Assembly (NCBI RefSeq): GCF_049943335.1
Contig: NZ_JBNFVY010000003.1
Location: 62,001 to 126,000 of the forward strand
Direction: 5' to 3'
From: JBNFVY01 sp049943335
Lineage (GTDB): Bacteria; Pseudomonadota; Alphaproteobacteria; Rhodobacterales; Rhodobacteraceae
DNA length: 64,000 bases
Shown piece by piece: positions 17,095 to 25,963 of this stretch. Positions within the stretch are counted from its first letter, which is position 1. The number at the start of each line of letters is the position of its first letter. The notes beneath the pieces are model-generated. The model searched no databases. It was given only the letters and a program-made list of their open reading frames with translations, and was not told the origin of the DNA. Both the position numbers and the translations under genes were made by a program.

Positions 17095-18429
17095 ATGGCA
17101 CAGGCTATGAAGATTGCGATCATTGACGACGAACAAGACATGCGACAGTCGATCAGCCAGTGGTTGGCCCTGTCGGGCTTTGACACCGAAACTTTTCCCA
17201 GTGCTGAACACGCGCTTAAAGAGCTTGGGCCCGATTACCCGGGCGTGGTGGTCAGTGACATCAAGATGCCGGGCATGGACGGGATGCAGTTTCTCAAAAA
17301 ACTGATGAGCGTCGACAGCTCGCTGCCCGTGATCATGATCACGGGCCATGGCGATGTGCCCATGGCGGTCGAGGCGATGCGCGTTGGCGCGTTTGATTTT
17401 CTCGAAAAACCGTTCAACCCGGACAGCATGACCAAGCTGGCCAAAAAGGCTACGCAGAAACGGCGTCTGACCCTGGACAGCCGCGCCTTGCGCCGCGAAT
17501 TGTCGGATGGCAGCGGAATGATGCGAAAGCTGATCGGTTCGTCCCCGGTCATGGAGCGGCTGCGCGAAGACATCCTGGATCTGGGCCAGGCCGATGGGCA
17601 TGTTCTGATTGACGGGGAAACCGGCACCGGCAAAACCCTGGCCGCCCACGCCTTGCATGCGGTGGGCAGTCGCGCGGGCAAGAGCTTTGTCGTGTATTCC
17701 TGCGCGGGCCAAGAGGAAGATGTCCTGACGCGCACGCTGTTCGGTCCCATCGAAGATGGATCGTCCCGGTTGCCCTTGGTCGAAGTGGCCCGCGGCGGCA
17801 CACTGGTGCTCGAGGATATCGAGGCGCTGAGCCAATCCTTGCAGGCCCGCCTGCTGACCTGGATCAATGACCAGGGTACGCCGCCCGAAACGCGCATGAT
17901 CGCCATTTGCAACCTGCAGGAACAAGGCCGGACCTGCGAAAACGCGCTCCGCCCCGATCTCTATTATCGACTTGCCGCTCTCAAGATCACCTTGCCGCCG
18001 CTGCGCGCGCGGGGCGAAGATATTCTGACGCTGTTCACGCGCCTGTCCGAGCAGTTTTCCGAAGAATACGGTTGCGACACGCCCGAAATCAGCGCCCAAG
18101 AGGCGGCGCAGCTGTTGCAGGCCCCATGGCCCGGCAACATCCGCCAATTGATCAACGTCGCCGAACGGGCCGTGTTGCAGAACCGGCGGGGGTCGGGATC
18201 GATCGCGTCGCTGCTGATGGCCGACAACGAAGAGAGCGAGCCGGTGATGACGACCGAAGGCAAGCCGCTCAAGGAACATGTGGAAGCATTTGAGCGGATG
18301 TTGATCGACAACACCATGCGGCGGCACAAGGGGTCTATCGTCAAGGTCATGGACGAATTGTGCCTGCCGCGCCGGACCCTGAACGAAAAAATGGCGAAAT
18401 ATTCGCTTCAACGGGCCGATTACGTCTGA
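17095..18429 (+). CDS. dctD: DctD-family response regulator lacking the GAFTGA loop
   Basis: The 444-residue protein has a receiver domain (acidic Asp11/Asp12, phospho-Asp55, Thr in MITGHG, Lys105), an AAA+ domain (Walker A GETGTGKT at 174-181, Walker B-like GGTLVLEDIE near 234-243) and a Fis-type C-terminal helix-turn-helix (LPRRTLNEKMAKY). The sigma-54 contact loop GAFTGA, expected around residues 217-225, is missing: the chain reads LFGPIEDGSSRLPL. It therefore probably does not activate sigma-54 polymerase in the normal way. The GAGG at 17085 favours the ATG at 17095 over 17089. It forms an operon with dctB. Confidence 0.9.
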   Translation: MAQAMKIAIIDDEQDMRQSISQWLALSGFDTETFPSAEHALKELGPDYPGVVVSDIKMPGMDGMQFLKKLMSVDSSLPVIMITGHGDVPMAVEAMRVGAFDFLEKPFNPDSMTKLAKKATQKRRLTLDSRALRRELSDGSGMMRKLIGSSPVMERLREDILDLGQADGHVLIDGETGTGKTLAAHALHAVGSRAGKSFVVYSCAGQEEDVLTRTLFGPIEDGSSRLPLVEVARGGTLVLEDIEALSQSLQARLLTWINDQGTPPETRMIAICNLQEQGRTCENALRPDLYYRLAALKITLPPLRARGEDILTLFTRLSEQFSEEYGCDTPEISAQEAAQLLQAPWPGNIRQLINVAERAVLQNRRGSGSIASLLMADNEESEPVMTTEGKPLKEHVEAFERMLIDNTMRRHKGSIVKVMDELCLPRRTLNEKMAKYSLQRADYV

Positions 18430-18929
18430 ACGGCGGTTTGGCGCACAATCTCTGGTTGCACCCTTGTGGTCCTGTAAAACATGGGTTCGGGCCAGGTGAC
18501 GGGCTGGATCGCACGCAAGCTATTTTGCCAATTGGACAATTCGTCATTGCGTTACATATGCCCCAGCCCCTATGTTAGCGGACACGGGACACATGCGCAT
18601 GTTGCGCAATTCCTAAAAGATTCGCTGACGTTTGCGGGCTTGGCAGGCCTAATCACCGCCGCCGTGCATCGTCAGACCGATAGTGCCGAAAGGCAAACCG
18701 AATGTCCGACCCGGAAACTTCCGGTCACCGGATACCTAATGGACGCAGCCCATACTGGCATGCGTCGGAGAAGAAACGCGATGAAACGCGCTGAGGCACT
18801 GGTAGAACGGGCAAGGGGCACACAGCCCTTCCGTTTCTGCGCCGCGCGTGATCTCGCCCTTACAGAACACCGCAAATCCGACAGCCGCCCCCCGGGGCGT
18901 CCGCCTGCGTTGCGGTGCCGAGAGACTCA
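18430..18929 (+). promoter_or_regulatory. 500-bp leader/promoter region of rne
   Basis: No protein gene is convincing here. A possible promoter, TTGGAC near 18533 with CATATG about 17 bp later, would give an RNase E mRNA with a leader of roughly 350 nt. Small hairpins such as CCGGAA/TTCCGG occur near 18714-18727. Long rne leaders are known to mediate autoregulation by RNase E in other bacteria; whether this one does is an inference. Confidence 0.4.
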
Positions 18930-21900
18930 ATGGCTAAGAAAATGCTCATCGACGCCACCCACGCGGAAGAAACCCGCGTTGTGGTGGTGGACGGAAACAA
19001 GGTCGAGGAATTCGACTTTGAATCCGAAAACAAGCGCCAGCTCGCTGGCAACATCTATCTCGCAAAAGTAACACGTGTCGAACCGTCGCTTCAGGCGGCC
19101 TTTGTCGATTACGGCGGAAATCGCCACGGGTTCCTTGCGTTCTCGGAAATCCATCCCGACTATTACCAGATCCCCGTGGCCGATCGCGAAGCTCTGCTGG
19201 CCGAGGAATTGGCCTATGCCGAGGCGATGGCCGAGGAAGAGGAAAAGCCCAAACGGTCGCGCCGGCGTCGCCGGTCGCGTAGCAAGGCCGAAGAGGTCAA
19301 GTCGGACGATGCGGTGGAAAGCACCGATGCGTCGATCCCCGGCATGGATGTCGTTGATATTGACGCCGACAGCGAAGAAGGCACGTCGCCTGCGTTCCGC
19401 GTGGCCGAAACCCCCGTGGAAGAACCCCAGGACGGAACTGACAGCGCCGCGGACGACGCGGCCGCTGTCGACGACAGCGACGCCGCAGTCCAGACCGCAG
19501 ACGCGCCCGGCGACGTTGAACAGGCCAGTGACGACGAAGCTGGCGACGAAATTGGCGACGACGTAACAAGCGACGAAGCTGGCGACGATGAAGTTGGCGA
19601 AGACGACGCCGACGACGATGCAGCCGAAAAAGACGGCGATATCGAATCCATCGCGGACGAGGATGTGCAGGAGGAAATCCGCCAGCCCCGCAAACCGCGT
19701 CCGCGCCGCTACAAGATCCAGGAAGTGGTCAAGGTTCGCCAGATCATGCTGGTGCAGGTCGTCAAGGAAGAGCGTGGCAACAAGGGTGCAGCGCTGACCA
19801 CCTACCTGTCGCTGGCCGGACGCTATTGCGTGTTGATGCCGAACACCGCGCGCGGTGGCGGTATCAGCCGCAAGATCACCAATGCCGTCGATCGCAAGAA
19901 GCTCAAGGAAATCGCGTCGGAAATCGACGTGCCCAAGGGCGCTGGCCTGATCGTGCGCACCGCGGGGGCCAAGCGGACCAAAGCCGAAATCAAGCGCGAC
20001 TATGAATATCTTCAGCGGATGTGGGAGCAGATCCGCGACCTGACGCTGAAATCCACCGCGCCGGCCAAGATCTATGAAGAGGGCGACCTGATCAAACGGT
20101 CGATCCGCGATCTCTATAACAAGGACATCGACGAGGTTCTCGTCGAAGGCGAAGGTGGATATCGCATCGCCAAGGACTTCATGAAGATGATCATGCCGTC
20201 CCACGCCAAGAACGTGCAGCTTTATTCCGACCAGTTGCCGCTGTTCGCGCGCTACCAGGTGGAAAGCTTTCTGAACGGCATGTTCAACCCGGTCGTCCAG
20301 TTGAAATCGGGCGGCTATATCGTGATCGGGATCACCGAGGCGCTTGTGGCGGTCGATGTGAACTCGGGTCGGGCCACCAAGGAAGGGTCGATCGAGGAAA
20401 CCGCGCTCAAGACCAATATTGAAGCCGCCGAAGAGGTCGCACGTCAGGCCCGCCTGCGCGATCTGGCCGGGCTGATCGTCATCGATTTCATCGACATGGA
20501 CGAACGGCGCAACAACAACGCCGTGGAAAAGCGTCTCAAGGACAAGCTCAAGACTGATCGCGCGCGCATTCAGGTGGGGCGCATTTCGGGGTTCGGACTT
20601 TTGGAAATGTCGCGCCAGCGCCTGCGCCCCGGCATGCTCGAAGCGACGACCCAGCCGTGCCATCACTGTCATGGCACCGGGCTGATCCGGTCTGACGACA
20701 GCTTGGCACTGGCCATCCTGCGCCAACTGGAAGAGGAAGGCACCCGCGGCAAGTCGCGCGAAGTTCTGGTCAAGGCGCCGGTTTCCATCGCCAATTACCT
20801 GATCAACAACAAGCGTGAACATATCGCCCAGATCGAAACGCGCTACGGCATGGCGGTGCGAATTGAAGCTGATCCGACGCTGATCTCGCCCGATTTCACG
20901 GTCGAAAAATTCAAGACAGCGACGCGTGTGGTGGCCGAAGTGGTCGCGCCTGTGGTGTCGGTCGACAGTTCGTTGATGGATGAGATCGACGAAGAAGTGA
21001 CCGAAGACGACGATACCGAAACTGGCGAAAGCACCGAAAGTACCGAAACCACCGATGCGGCGGGCGATGACGAACAGGCGCCGAAAAAACGCCGCCGTCG
21101 CCGCCGTCGCCGGGGCCGTGGCCGCGCCGAAGACGGGCAGGGTGAAAACGCGCAAGATGAAAATGCGCAGGGTGAAACCGGGGATGGCCAGGACGCCAGC
21201 TCCGGTGACGAACAAGCCAACAAGGGTGAGCAGCCCGCCCCCGAAGACGCCGCCGAGACCACCGCGGTCGAGGCCAAACCAGACAGCGAAGAGGCGCCTG
21301 AGCAGGCCGAGGACAAACCCAAACGCCGTCGCCGCACGCGCAAGAAACCCACCGAGGACGCGTCGACCGAAAAGGTTGAGGTCGCTGAGGATGGCACCAG
21401 CGGTGACGTGACACCGGCCGAGCCTATGTCTGACGCGTCAGGCACGGATGCCGATGCCCAGCCGGACGCAGAAGAAAAACCCAAGCGCCGGCGTACCCGC
21501 AAAAAAGCCGAACCCAAGGCGGACGCGGCGGATGCGGCTGGCGACGAGGTAGATGCGCCCACGGCCGAGGAAAAACCCAAACGGCGCCGGACCCGCAAGA
21601 AACCCGAGCCGAAGGCGGACGACGTGTCCGAAACGCCTGTGGAAACACCTGCAAAGGCGGCCGACGCCCCGACAGGTGAAACAGCGCCCGAGGCCCCGGC
21701 CGACCAACCGGCCGCCGAAGAAAAGCCCAAGCGGCGCCGAACGCGCAAAAAGCCCGAGCCGGTTGCTGCAACGGTCGAGGAACAGGCCCAGGTCGAAACC
21801 GTGAATTTCGAAACCGCCAATGCTGCGCCTGAGCCTTCTGAGCCAGCACCCGCAACGCCAGAACCCGCCGCAGCAGAGCCTGCTCTGGCAGAACCCGCTG

Positions 21901-21998
21901 CGCCTGAACCTGCTACGTCAGATGCGCCGGCCCGCCCGGTTGAAGACACCGCGGATGCCAAGCCGAAACGCAAGGGCTGGTGGTCGATCGGGCGCTGA
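18930..21998 (+). CDS. rne: ribonuclease E/G
   Basis: RNase E is the main endonuclease of mRNA decay and rRNA/tRNA processing and scaffolds the degradosome. The 1022-residue protein starts MAKKMLIDATHAEETR. The S1 domain (about 36-280) is interrupted by a very acidic insert at about 92-258. The DNase I-like catalytic Asp residues lie in VAVDVNSGRAT and LIVIDFIDMD, and the zinc link is CHHCHGTG. A long disordered C-terminal third carries four KPKRRRTRKK-type basic patches separated by acidic, Ala/Pro-rich spacers and ends in KGWWSIGR. The catalytic half is complete. The ATG at 18930 was chosen; the GTG 15 bp upstream is less likely. Confidence 0.96.
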   Translation: MAKKMLIDATHAEETRVVVVDGNKVEEFDFESENKRQLAGNIYLAKVTRVEPSLQAAFVDYGGNRHGFLAFSEIHPDYYQIPVADREALLAEELAYAEAMAEEEEKPKRSRRRRRSRSKAEEVKSDDAVESTDASIPGMDVVDIDADSEEGTSPAFRVAETPVEEPQDGTDSAADDAAAVDDSDAAVQTADAPGDVEQASDDEAGDEIGDDVTSDEAGDDEVGEDDADDDAAEKDGDIESIADEDVQEEIRQPRKPRPRRYKIQEVVKVRQIMLVQVVKEERGNKGAALTTYLSLAGRYCVLMPNTARGGGISRKITNAVDRKKLKEIASEIDVPKGAGLIVRTAGAKRTKAEIKRDYEYLQRMWEQIRDLTLKSTAPAKIYEEGDLIKRSIRDLYNKDIDEVLVEGEGGYRIAKDFMKMIMPSHAKNVQLYSDQLPLFARYQVESFLNGMFNPVVQLKSGGYIVIGITEALVAVDVNSGRATKEGSIEETALKTNIEAAEEVARQARLRDLAGLIVIDFIDMDERRNNNAVEKRLKDKLKTDRARIQVGRISGFGLLEMSRQRLRPGMLEATTQPCHHCHGTGLIRSDDSLALAILRQLEEEGTRGKSREVLVKAPVSIANYLINNKREHIAQIETRYGMAVRIEADPTLISPDFTVEKFKTATRVVAEVVAPVVSVDSSLMDEIDEEVTEDDDTETGESTESTETTDAAGDDEQAPKKRRRRRRRRGRGRAEDGQGENAQDENAQGETGDGQDASSGDEQANKGEQPAPEDAAETTAVEAKPDSEEAPEQAEDKPKRRRRTRKKPTEDASTEKVEVAEDGTSGDVTPAEPMSDASGTDADAQPDAEEKPKRRRTRKKAEPKADAADAAGDEVDAPTAEEKPKRRRTRKKPEPKADDVSETPVETPAKAADAPTGETAPEAPADQPAAEEKPKRRRTRKKPEPVAATVEEQAQVETVNFETANAAPEPSEPAPATPEPAAAEPALAEPAAPEPATSDAPARPVEDTADAKPKRKGWWSIGR

Positions 21999-22020
21999 CG
22001 CCGCCTGCGCAGATCTTTCG

Positions 22021-22050
22021 AAAGGGGCAGGGCATGGCTTTGCCCCTTTT
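22021..22050 (+). terminator. rne intrinsic terminator
   Basis: AAAGGGGCA (22021-22029) and TGCCCCTTT (22041-22049) form a perfect 9-bp stem ending in a T-run, 22 bp behind the rne stop and before the convergent tusA-like gene. Its A/T symmetry lets it work in both directions. Confidence 0.8.
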
Positions 22051-22072
22051 GCGTTCGTCGGGGCCTTTTCGC

Positions 22073-22309
22073 TCAGGTGGTCGGGCCCTTGCGGATCAAG
22101 AATTCCGTCCCGTCGGCATCCAGCAATATGTGGCCCTGTTCACGGCAAAAGTTCGGCAGATCAATCGCGGCCATCGGGTCGTCGGCAGACACGTGCAACA
22201 CTTCGCCTGGCGCCATGGATTGCAGCAGCTTGCGCGCACGCAGCACGGGCAGGGGGCATAGCAACCCCAGGGCATCGACATGATTGGCAGCTTTGGCGTG
22301 CTTGGACAT
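22073..22309 (-). CDS. TusA/SirA-family sulfurtransferase
   Basis: The 78-residue protein contains the family motif GLLCPLPVLRARK with the persulfide-carrying Cys18, followed by the usual beta-alpha-beta fold (HVSADDPMAAIDLPNFCREQGH). TusA-like proteins pass sulfur for tRNA thiolation, molybdenum cofactor formation or sulfur oxidation; which applies here is unclear. Start is the ATG at 22309 or 22321; neither has a strong ribosome binding site. It is divergent from ccdA with three repeats between them, which fits a link to thiol/sulfur metabolism. Confidence 0.85.
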   Translation of the reverse strand: MSKHAKAANHVDALGLLCPLPVLRARKLLQSMAPGEVLHVSADDPMAAIDLPNFCREQGHILLDADGTEFLIRKGPTT

Positions 22310-22342
22310 GGCGCTGGACATAGCCGCCGCGGGTCTGCAGGT

Positions 22343-22427
22343 CCACCGGGATGTGAAACGCCCGCGCGCATGACCCCGGCCCGGATTTGGCACCCACCGG
22401 GATGTGATGACGCCCACCCAGATGTGA
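22343..22427. repeat. three direct repeats in the tusA/ccdA intergenic region
   Basis: CCACCGGGATGTGA occurs at 22343-22356 and 22394-22407, and the variant CCACCCAGATGTGA at 22414-22427. The spacing is 51 and 20 bp. They lie between two divergent genes and could be binding sites of a regulator. Confidence 0.6.
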
Positions 22428-22493
22428 CGGATTGTGCGGGTGACGCGGCTACGCGCGCGCGCTATGACGGTGCAAACGACAGACAGGAAACCC

Positions 22494-23243
22494 ATGTTCG
22501 GAATTGATCTCTTTGATGCCGCCTTGCTGCCGGCCATGATGATCGCGCTGGCAGGCGGGTTCATATCATTCCTCAGCCCTTGCGTGCTGCCCATCGTTCC
22601 GCCGTACCTTGCCTATATGTCCGGGGTCACGGTCAGCGATCTGGGCGAAGGCCAGAACCGGCGCAAACCGGTGATTGCCGCGATGTTCTTCGTGATGGGC
22701 CTGTCGACGGTGTTTTTGCTGTTGGGTTTCACGGCCAGTGCCATCGGGCGATTGTTCCTGTCGAACCAGCAACTGTTCTCGGCGGCAGCCGGGGTCATCG
22801 TCATGGTGTTCGGGCTGCATTTCCTGGGCATTCTGCGGATCGGCTTTTTGAACCGCGAGGCACGTCTGGACGCTGGCGACCGCGGCGGATCGGCCTTTGG
22901 CGCTTACATCCTGGGGCTGGCTTTTGCGTTCGGCTGGACACCTTGTTTGGGTCCGGTTCTGGGGGCCGTGCTGTCGCTGGCGGCGGCCGAAGGGTCTGTC
23001 GCACGCGGGACTCTGTTGCTGGCGCTCTATGCTTTTGGGTTGGGCTTGCCGTTTTTGCTGGTCGCGGCGTTTTTTCCGCGCATGGGCGGGCTGATGGGCT
23101 GGATGAGACGCCATATGGAACAGATCGAACGGGTGATGGGGCTGCTGCTGTGGACCATCGGTCTGATGATGCTTACGGGCGGGTTTTCGCGGTTTTCCTA
23201 CTGGCTTCTCGAAACCTTCCCCGCGCTGGCCGCTTTCGGATGA
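22494..23243 (+). CDS. ccdA: CcdA-type thiol-disulfide transporter for cytochrome c biogenesis
   Basis: The 249-residue protein is a six-helix membrane protein of the DsbD transmembrane family. The two redox cysteines lie in FLSPCVLPIVPPYLAYMSG and GWTPCLGPVLGA. CcdA moves reducing equivalents from cytosolic thioredoxin to periplasmic thiol proteins that keep apocytochrome c cysteines reduced. The ATG at 22494 follows AGGAAA; longer in-frame starts begin in the repeat region. Length fits CcdA rather than full DsbD. Confidence 0.92.
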   Translation: MFGIDLFDAALLPAMMIALAGGFISFLSPCVLPIVPPYLAYMSGVTVSDLGEGQNRRKPVIAAMFFVMGLSTVFLLLGFTASAIGRLFLSNQQLFSAAAGVIVMVFGLHFLGILRIGFLNREARLDAGDRGGSAFGAYILGLAFAFGWTPCLGPVLGAVLSLAAAEGSVARGTLLLALYAFGLGLPFLLVAAFFPRMGGLMGWMRRHMEQIERVMGLLLWTIGLMMLTGGFSRFSYWLLETFPALAAFG

Positions 23244-23336
23244 CAGCGTGACCACTGCGCCTATGTTGACCACGGTTTTCATCCGGGTGCGCTATGGTGG
23301 CTTAATTTCGCCAACAACCCGGGCTAACCTGCGCTC

Positions 23337-24620
23337 ATGAAGCGACAGCCGACACCTGAGGACGACAGCAAAGCCATGCCCGACCAGAGCGTGGCACGCC
23401 GACGGGTTTTCTATGTGCCGGGCTTTGATCCATTTCCGCCGCGCCGCTACCGCGAGCTTTATCGCAAGGAATCGGCCAAGCAGGCGGATATCTCTGGCTA
23501 TCTGATCGCCCAGTCGCCCAACCCCGACGCGGACGGGTTCGGATGGCGCGTGCAGGGCGATATCGGGGGCCCGGTCACGGCCGAGATTGACGTGCTGGTC
23601 TGGTCCGACATTGTCGGCGCATCTATGGGGCGATCCATCGCAGCGACCTATTGGCAGATGGTGCGCACGGCCTGGACCTATACAGTAAGCGGGACGCTGC
23701 GCCGCGTGATGTGGCTGCGCAAGGGGCCGGTAATCGCGGCGCTCTATCCGCTGGGCGTACTGATCGCGCAGCTTGCAGTAGCGATCGCCCTTCTATTCCT
23801 TGTGCACGCTCTTTGGGCCGTGGCCGCCGCGTCGGTCTTGCCAGCAAGAACCGGACATCTTTTCCAGTTTCTCAGCGGTGTCGGCTGGGTCTTGGGGGCG
23901 GTGGCAGCGATGTATGCCCTGCGTTGGTTCAAATCCCACGATGGCAAGGTTTTCGCCCATTATCTGATGCACGACTATGCCTTCACCGCCCAAAACGGCG
24001 GGGCTTACCCGCCCGAGCTTGAGACCCGCCTTGCCCAGTTCGCCGACCGGGTCGCCGAGGCGCTGGCGTCAGACGTGGATGAGGTGTTGGTGGTGGGGCA
24101 TTCGTCGGGGGCCTATCTGGCGGTTTCTATCCTGGCGGACCTGATCCGGCAGGGCCGCGTCCCTGCTGTGGGCCCGGATTTGGCGCTGCTGACCCTGGGC
24201 CAGGTCATTCCGATGGCGTCGTTTTTGCCCAAGGCGCAGCGTTTGCGCCGTGACCTGCATGACGTGGCGGCCAGCGATCAACTGATGTGGGTCGATGTTT
24301 CGGCGCCGGGCGATGGCTGTGCCTTTGCACTGTGCGATCCGGTCGCGGTCAGTGGTGTCGATCCCGATACCAAACACGGGCCTTTGGTGGTGTCGGCGGC
24401 CTTTACCCAAACCCTTGCGCCCGACACGTGGGCCCAGTTGCGTTGGCGCTTTTTTCGCCTGCACTTCCAGTATCTTTGCGCCTTTGATCGGCCCGGTGAC
24501 TACGACTATTTCCAGATCACCGCCGGCCCGCTGACCCTGGCCGAACGCTACGCCGGGCGGGCGCCTTCGCGCCAGCGCATTGACGTGCTGGCCAGCAAGT
24601 ACACGGACATGGGCGCATGA
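23337..24620 (+). CDS. membrane-embedded alpha/beta-hydrolase-like protein
   Basis: The 427-residue protein has hydrophobic segments at about 132-166 and 178-195 and a nucleophile-elbow motif GHSSG at 254-258 (Ser256), preceded by DEVLVV. An N-terminal FYVPGF strand at 25-30 resembles the start of an alpha/beta-hydrolase core. Possible acid/base residues further on cannot be assigned with certainty. It is probably a membrane-bound esterase or lipase-like enzyme. It overlaps the P450 gene by 4 bp (ATGA), so the two are co-translated and may act on the same lipid-like substrate. An alternative start is the ATG at 23376. Confidence 0.7.
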   Translation: MKRQPTPEDDSKAMPDQSVARRRVFYVPGFDPFPPRRYRELYRKESAKQADISGYLIAQSPNPDADGFGWRVQGDIGGPVTAEIDVLVWSDIVGASMGRSIAATYWQMVRTAWTYTVSGTLRRVMWLRKGPVIAALYPLGVLIAQLAVAIALLFLVHALWAVAAASVLPARTGHLFQFLSGVGWVLGAVAAMYALRWFKSHDGKVFAHYLMHDYAFTAQNGGAYPPELETRLAQFADRVAEALASDVDEVLVVGHSSGAYLAVSILADLIRQGRVPAVGPDLALLTLGQVIPMASFLPKAQRLRRDLHDVAASDQLMWVDVSAPGDGCAFALCDPVAVSGVDPDTKHGPLVVSAAFTQTLAPDTWAQLRWRFFRLHFQYLCAFDRPGDYDYFQITAGPLTLAERYAGRAPSRQRIDVLASKYTDMGA

Positions 24621-25963
24621 CGCCGCCCAAACCCCCTGCGCGCCCCGACAAAGTGTCGCTCTGGCGGTATGTGCGGCTCTTTCGCCGGGACATCCTGTCG
24701 GCGCAGCCTGCCAAGCTCTACCAGGCGAAGATGGCCGAATTTCGAACGCCATTTTTCCGCAGCTACCTTATCAATCAACCCGATCTGATCGACGTCGTTC
24801 TCAGGCAACGGCCCAGCGATTTTCCGAAGTCGGGCCGGATTTCCGAAGGGTTGCGCCCGTTGCTGGGCAATTCGGTGTTCCTGACCAATGGCGCGCAGTG
24901 GCGACGCCAGCGCCGCATTATCGATCCGGCCTTTGAAGGCGGGCGGCTGCGTGACACCTTTCCGGCGATGGTGGCGGCGGGTCAGGCAGCAGTGGCACGT
25001 CTGGGCCAGGGCGGCGCGGTCGAGATCGAGGCCGAGACCAGCCACGCCGCCGCAGATGTGATCTTTCGCACGCTCTTTTCGATCCCGATCGATCATGCGC
25101 TGGCCACCCAGGTGTTCGACCAGTTTCGTGCCTATCAGCGCGAGCAACCGATCTTGAACCTTGCCGCGTTCCTGCCGTTGCCGCGCTGGTTTCCGCGCGG
25201 CCATTCGCGCCGCACGCGCGCGACGGCCCGTCAGATCCGCGCCCTGATCACGCAACTGACGACCACACGCGCCGACCAGATCGCACGCGGCTCCGCACCC
25301 GACGACCTGGCGACCAAGATCATGACCACCCCGGATCCCGAAACCGGCCAGACCTTCGATGCCGCTGAAATGGTCGATCAGGTGGCGATCTTTTTCCTGG
25401 CCGGGCATGAAACGTCAGCTTCGGCATTGGCCTGGGCGCTGTACCTGCTGGCAACCCACCCCGAGGCACAGGCGCGCGTCGCCGCCGAGGCTGCCGCACT
25501 CGGGCCGGATCCGTCGTTTTCGGACCTGTCCAGACTGCGCTTTACCCGTGACGTCTTTCGCGAAGCCCTGCGCCTCTATCCGCCGGTGCCAATGATGGTG
25601 CGCGAAGCATCCCGCCCCGAGCGTTTCCGCAATCGCGATGTGCCGACGGGCGCGCAAATCGTGCTGAGCCCATGGCACCTGCATCGTCATACGGATATCT
25701 GGGACGCGCCGGACGATTTCGATCCGGATCGCTACGGCACCGAAAACGGCAAAGCCTGCCTGCGGACCGCTTACATCCCGTTTTCAGCCGGGCCGCGCGT
25801 ATGTACAGGGGCCGGATTCGCCATGGTCGAAGGGCCGTTGTTGCTGGCGATGATCACCGGCGCGTTCGACATAAGCCCCGATGGCCCGCCCCCCGTTCCT
25901 GTGGCGCACCTGACCGTGCGCGCCCGGGATGGCATTCAGCTGCGCCTGACGCCGCGCGGTTGA
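24617..25963 (+). CDS. cytochrome P450
   Basis: The 448-residue P450 has the I-helix oxygen-binding motif AGHETSA (262-268), the K-helix EALR (316-319, ExxR) and the haem loop FSAGPRVCTGAGFA with thiolate Cys396. No signal anchor is evident, so it is soluble or peripheral. It inserts one oxygen atom into an unknown substrate and needs external ferredoxin and reductase, which are not encoded nearby. It resembles long-chain or sterol-type bacterial P450s. Its start overlaps the preceding hydrolase gene, and its stop abuts the stop of the convergent MFS gene in TGATCA. Confidence 0.95.
   Translation: MTPPKPPARPDKVSLWRYVRLFRRDILSAQPAKLYQAKMAEFRTPFFRSYLINQPDLIDVVLRQRPSDFPKSGRISEGLRPLLGNSVFLTNGAQWRRQRRIIDPAFEGGRLRDTFPAMVAAGQAAVARLGQGGAVEIEAETSHAAADVIFRTLFSIPIDHALATQVFDQFRAYQREQPILNLAAFLPLPRWFPRGHSRRTRATARQIRALITQLTTTRADQIARGSAPDDLATKIMTTPDPETGQTFDAAEMVDQVAIFFLAGHETSASALAWALYLLATHPEAQARVAAEAAALGPDPSFSDLSRLRFTRDVFREALRLYPPVPMMVREASRPERFRNRDVPTGAQIVLSPWHLHRHTDIWDAPDDFDPDRYGTENGKACLRTAYIPFSAGPRVCTGAGFAMVEGPLLLAMITGAFDISPDGPPPVPVAHLTVRARDGIQLRLTPRG

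Noticed and set aside
18927..21215. A 762-codon open frame antisense to rne
   Set aside because: It mirrors the codon bias and charged repeats of rne, gives low-complexity sequence, and has no ribosome binding site or domain. It is a GC-rich shadow frame.
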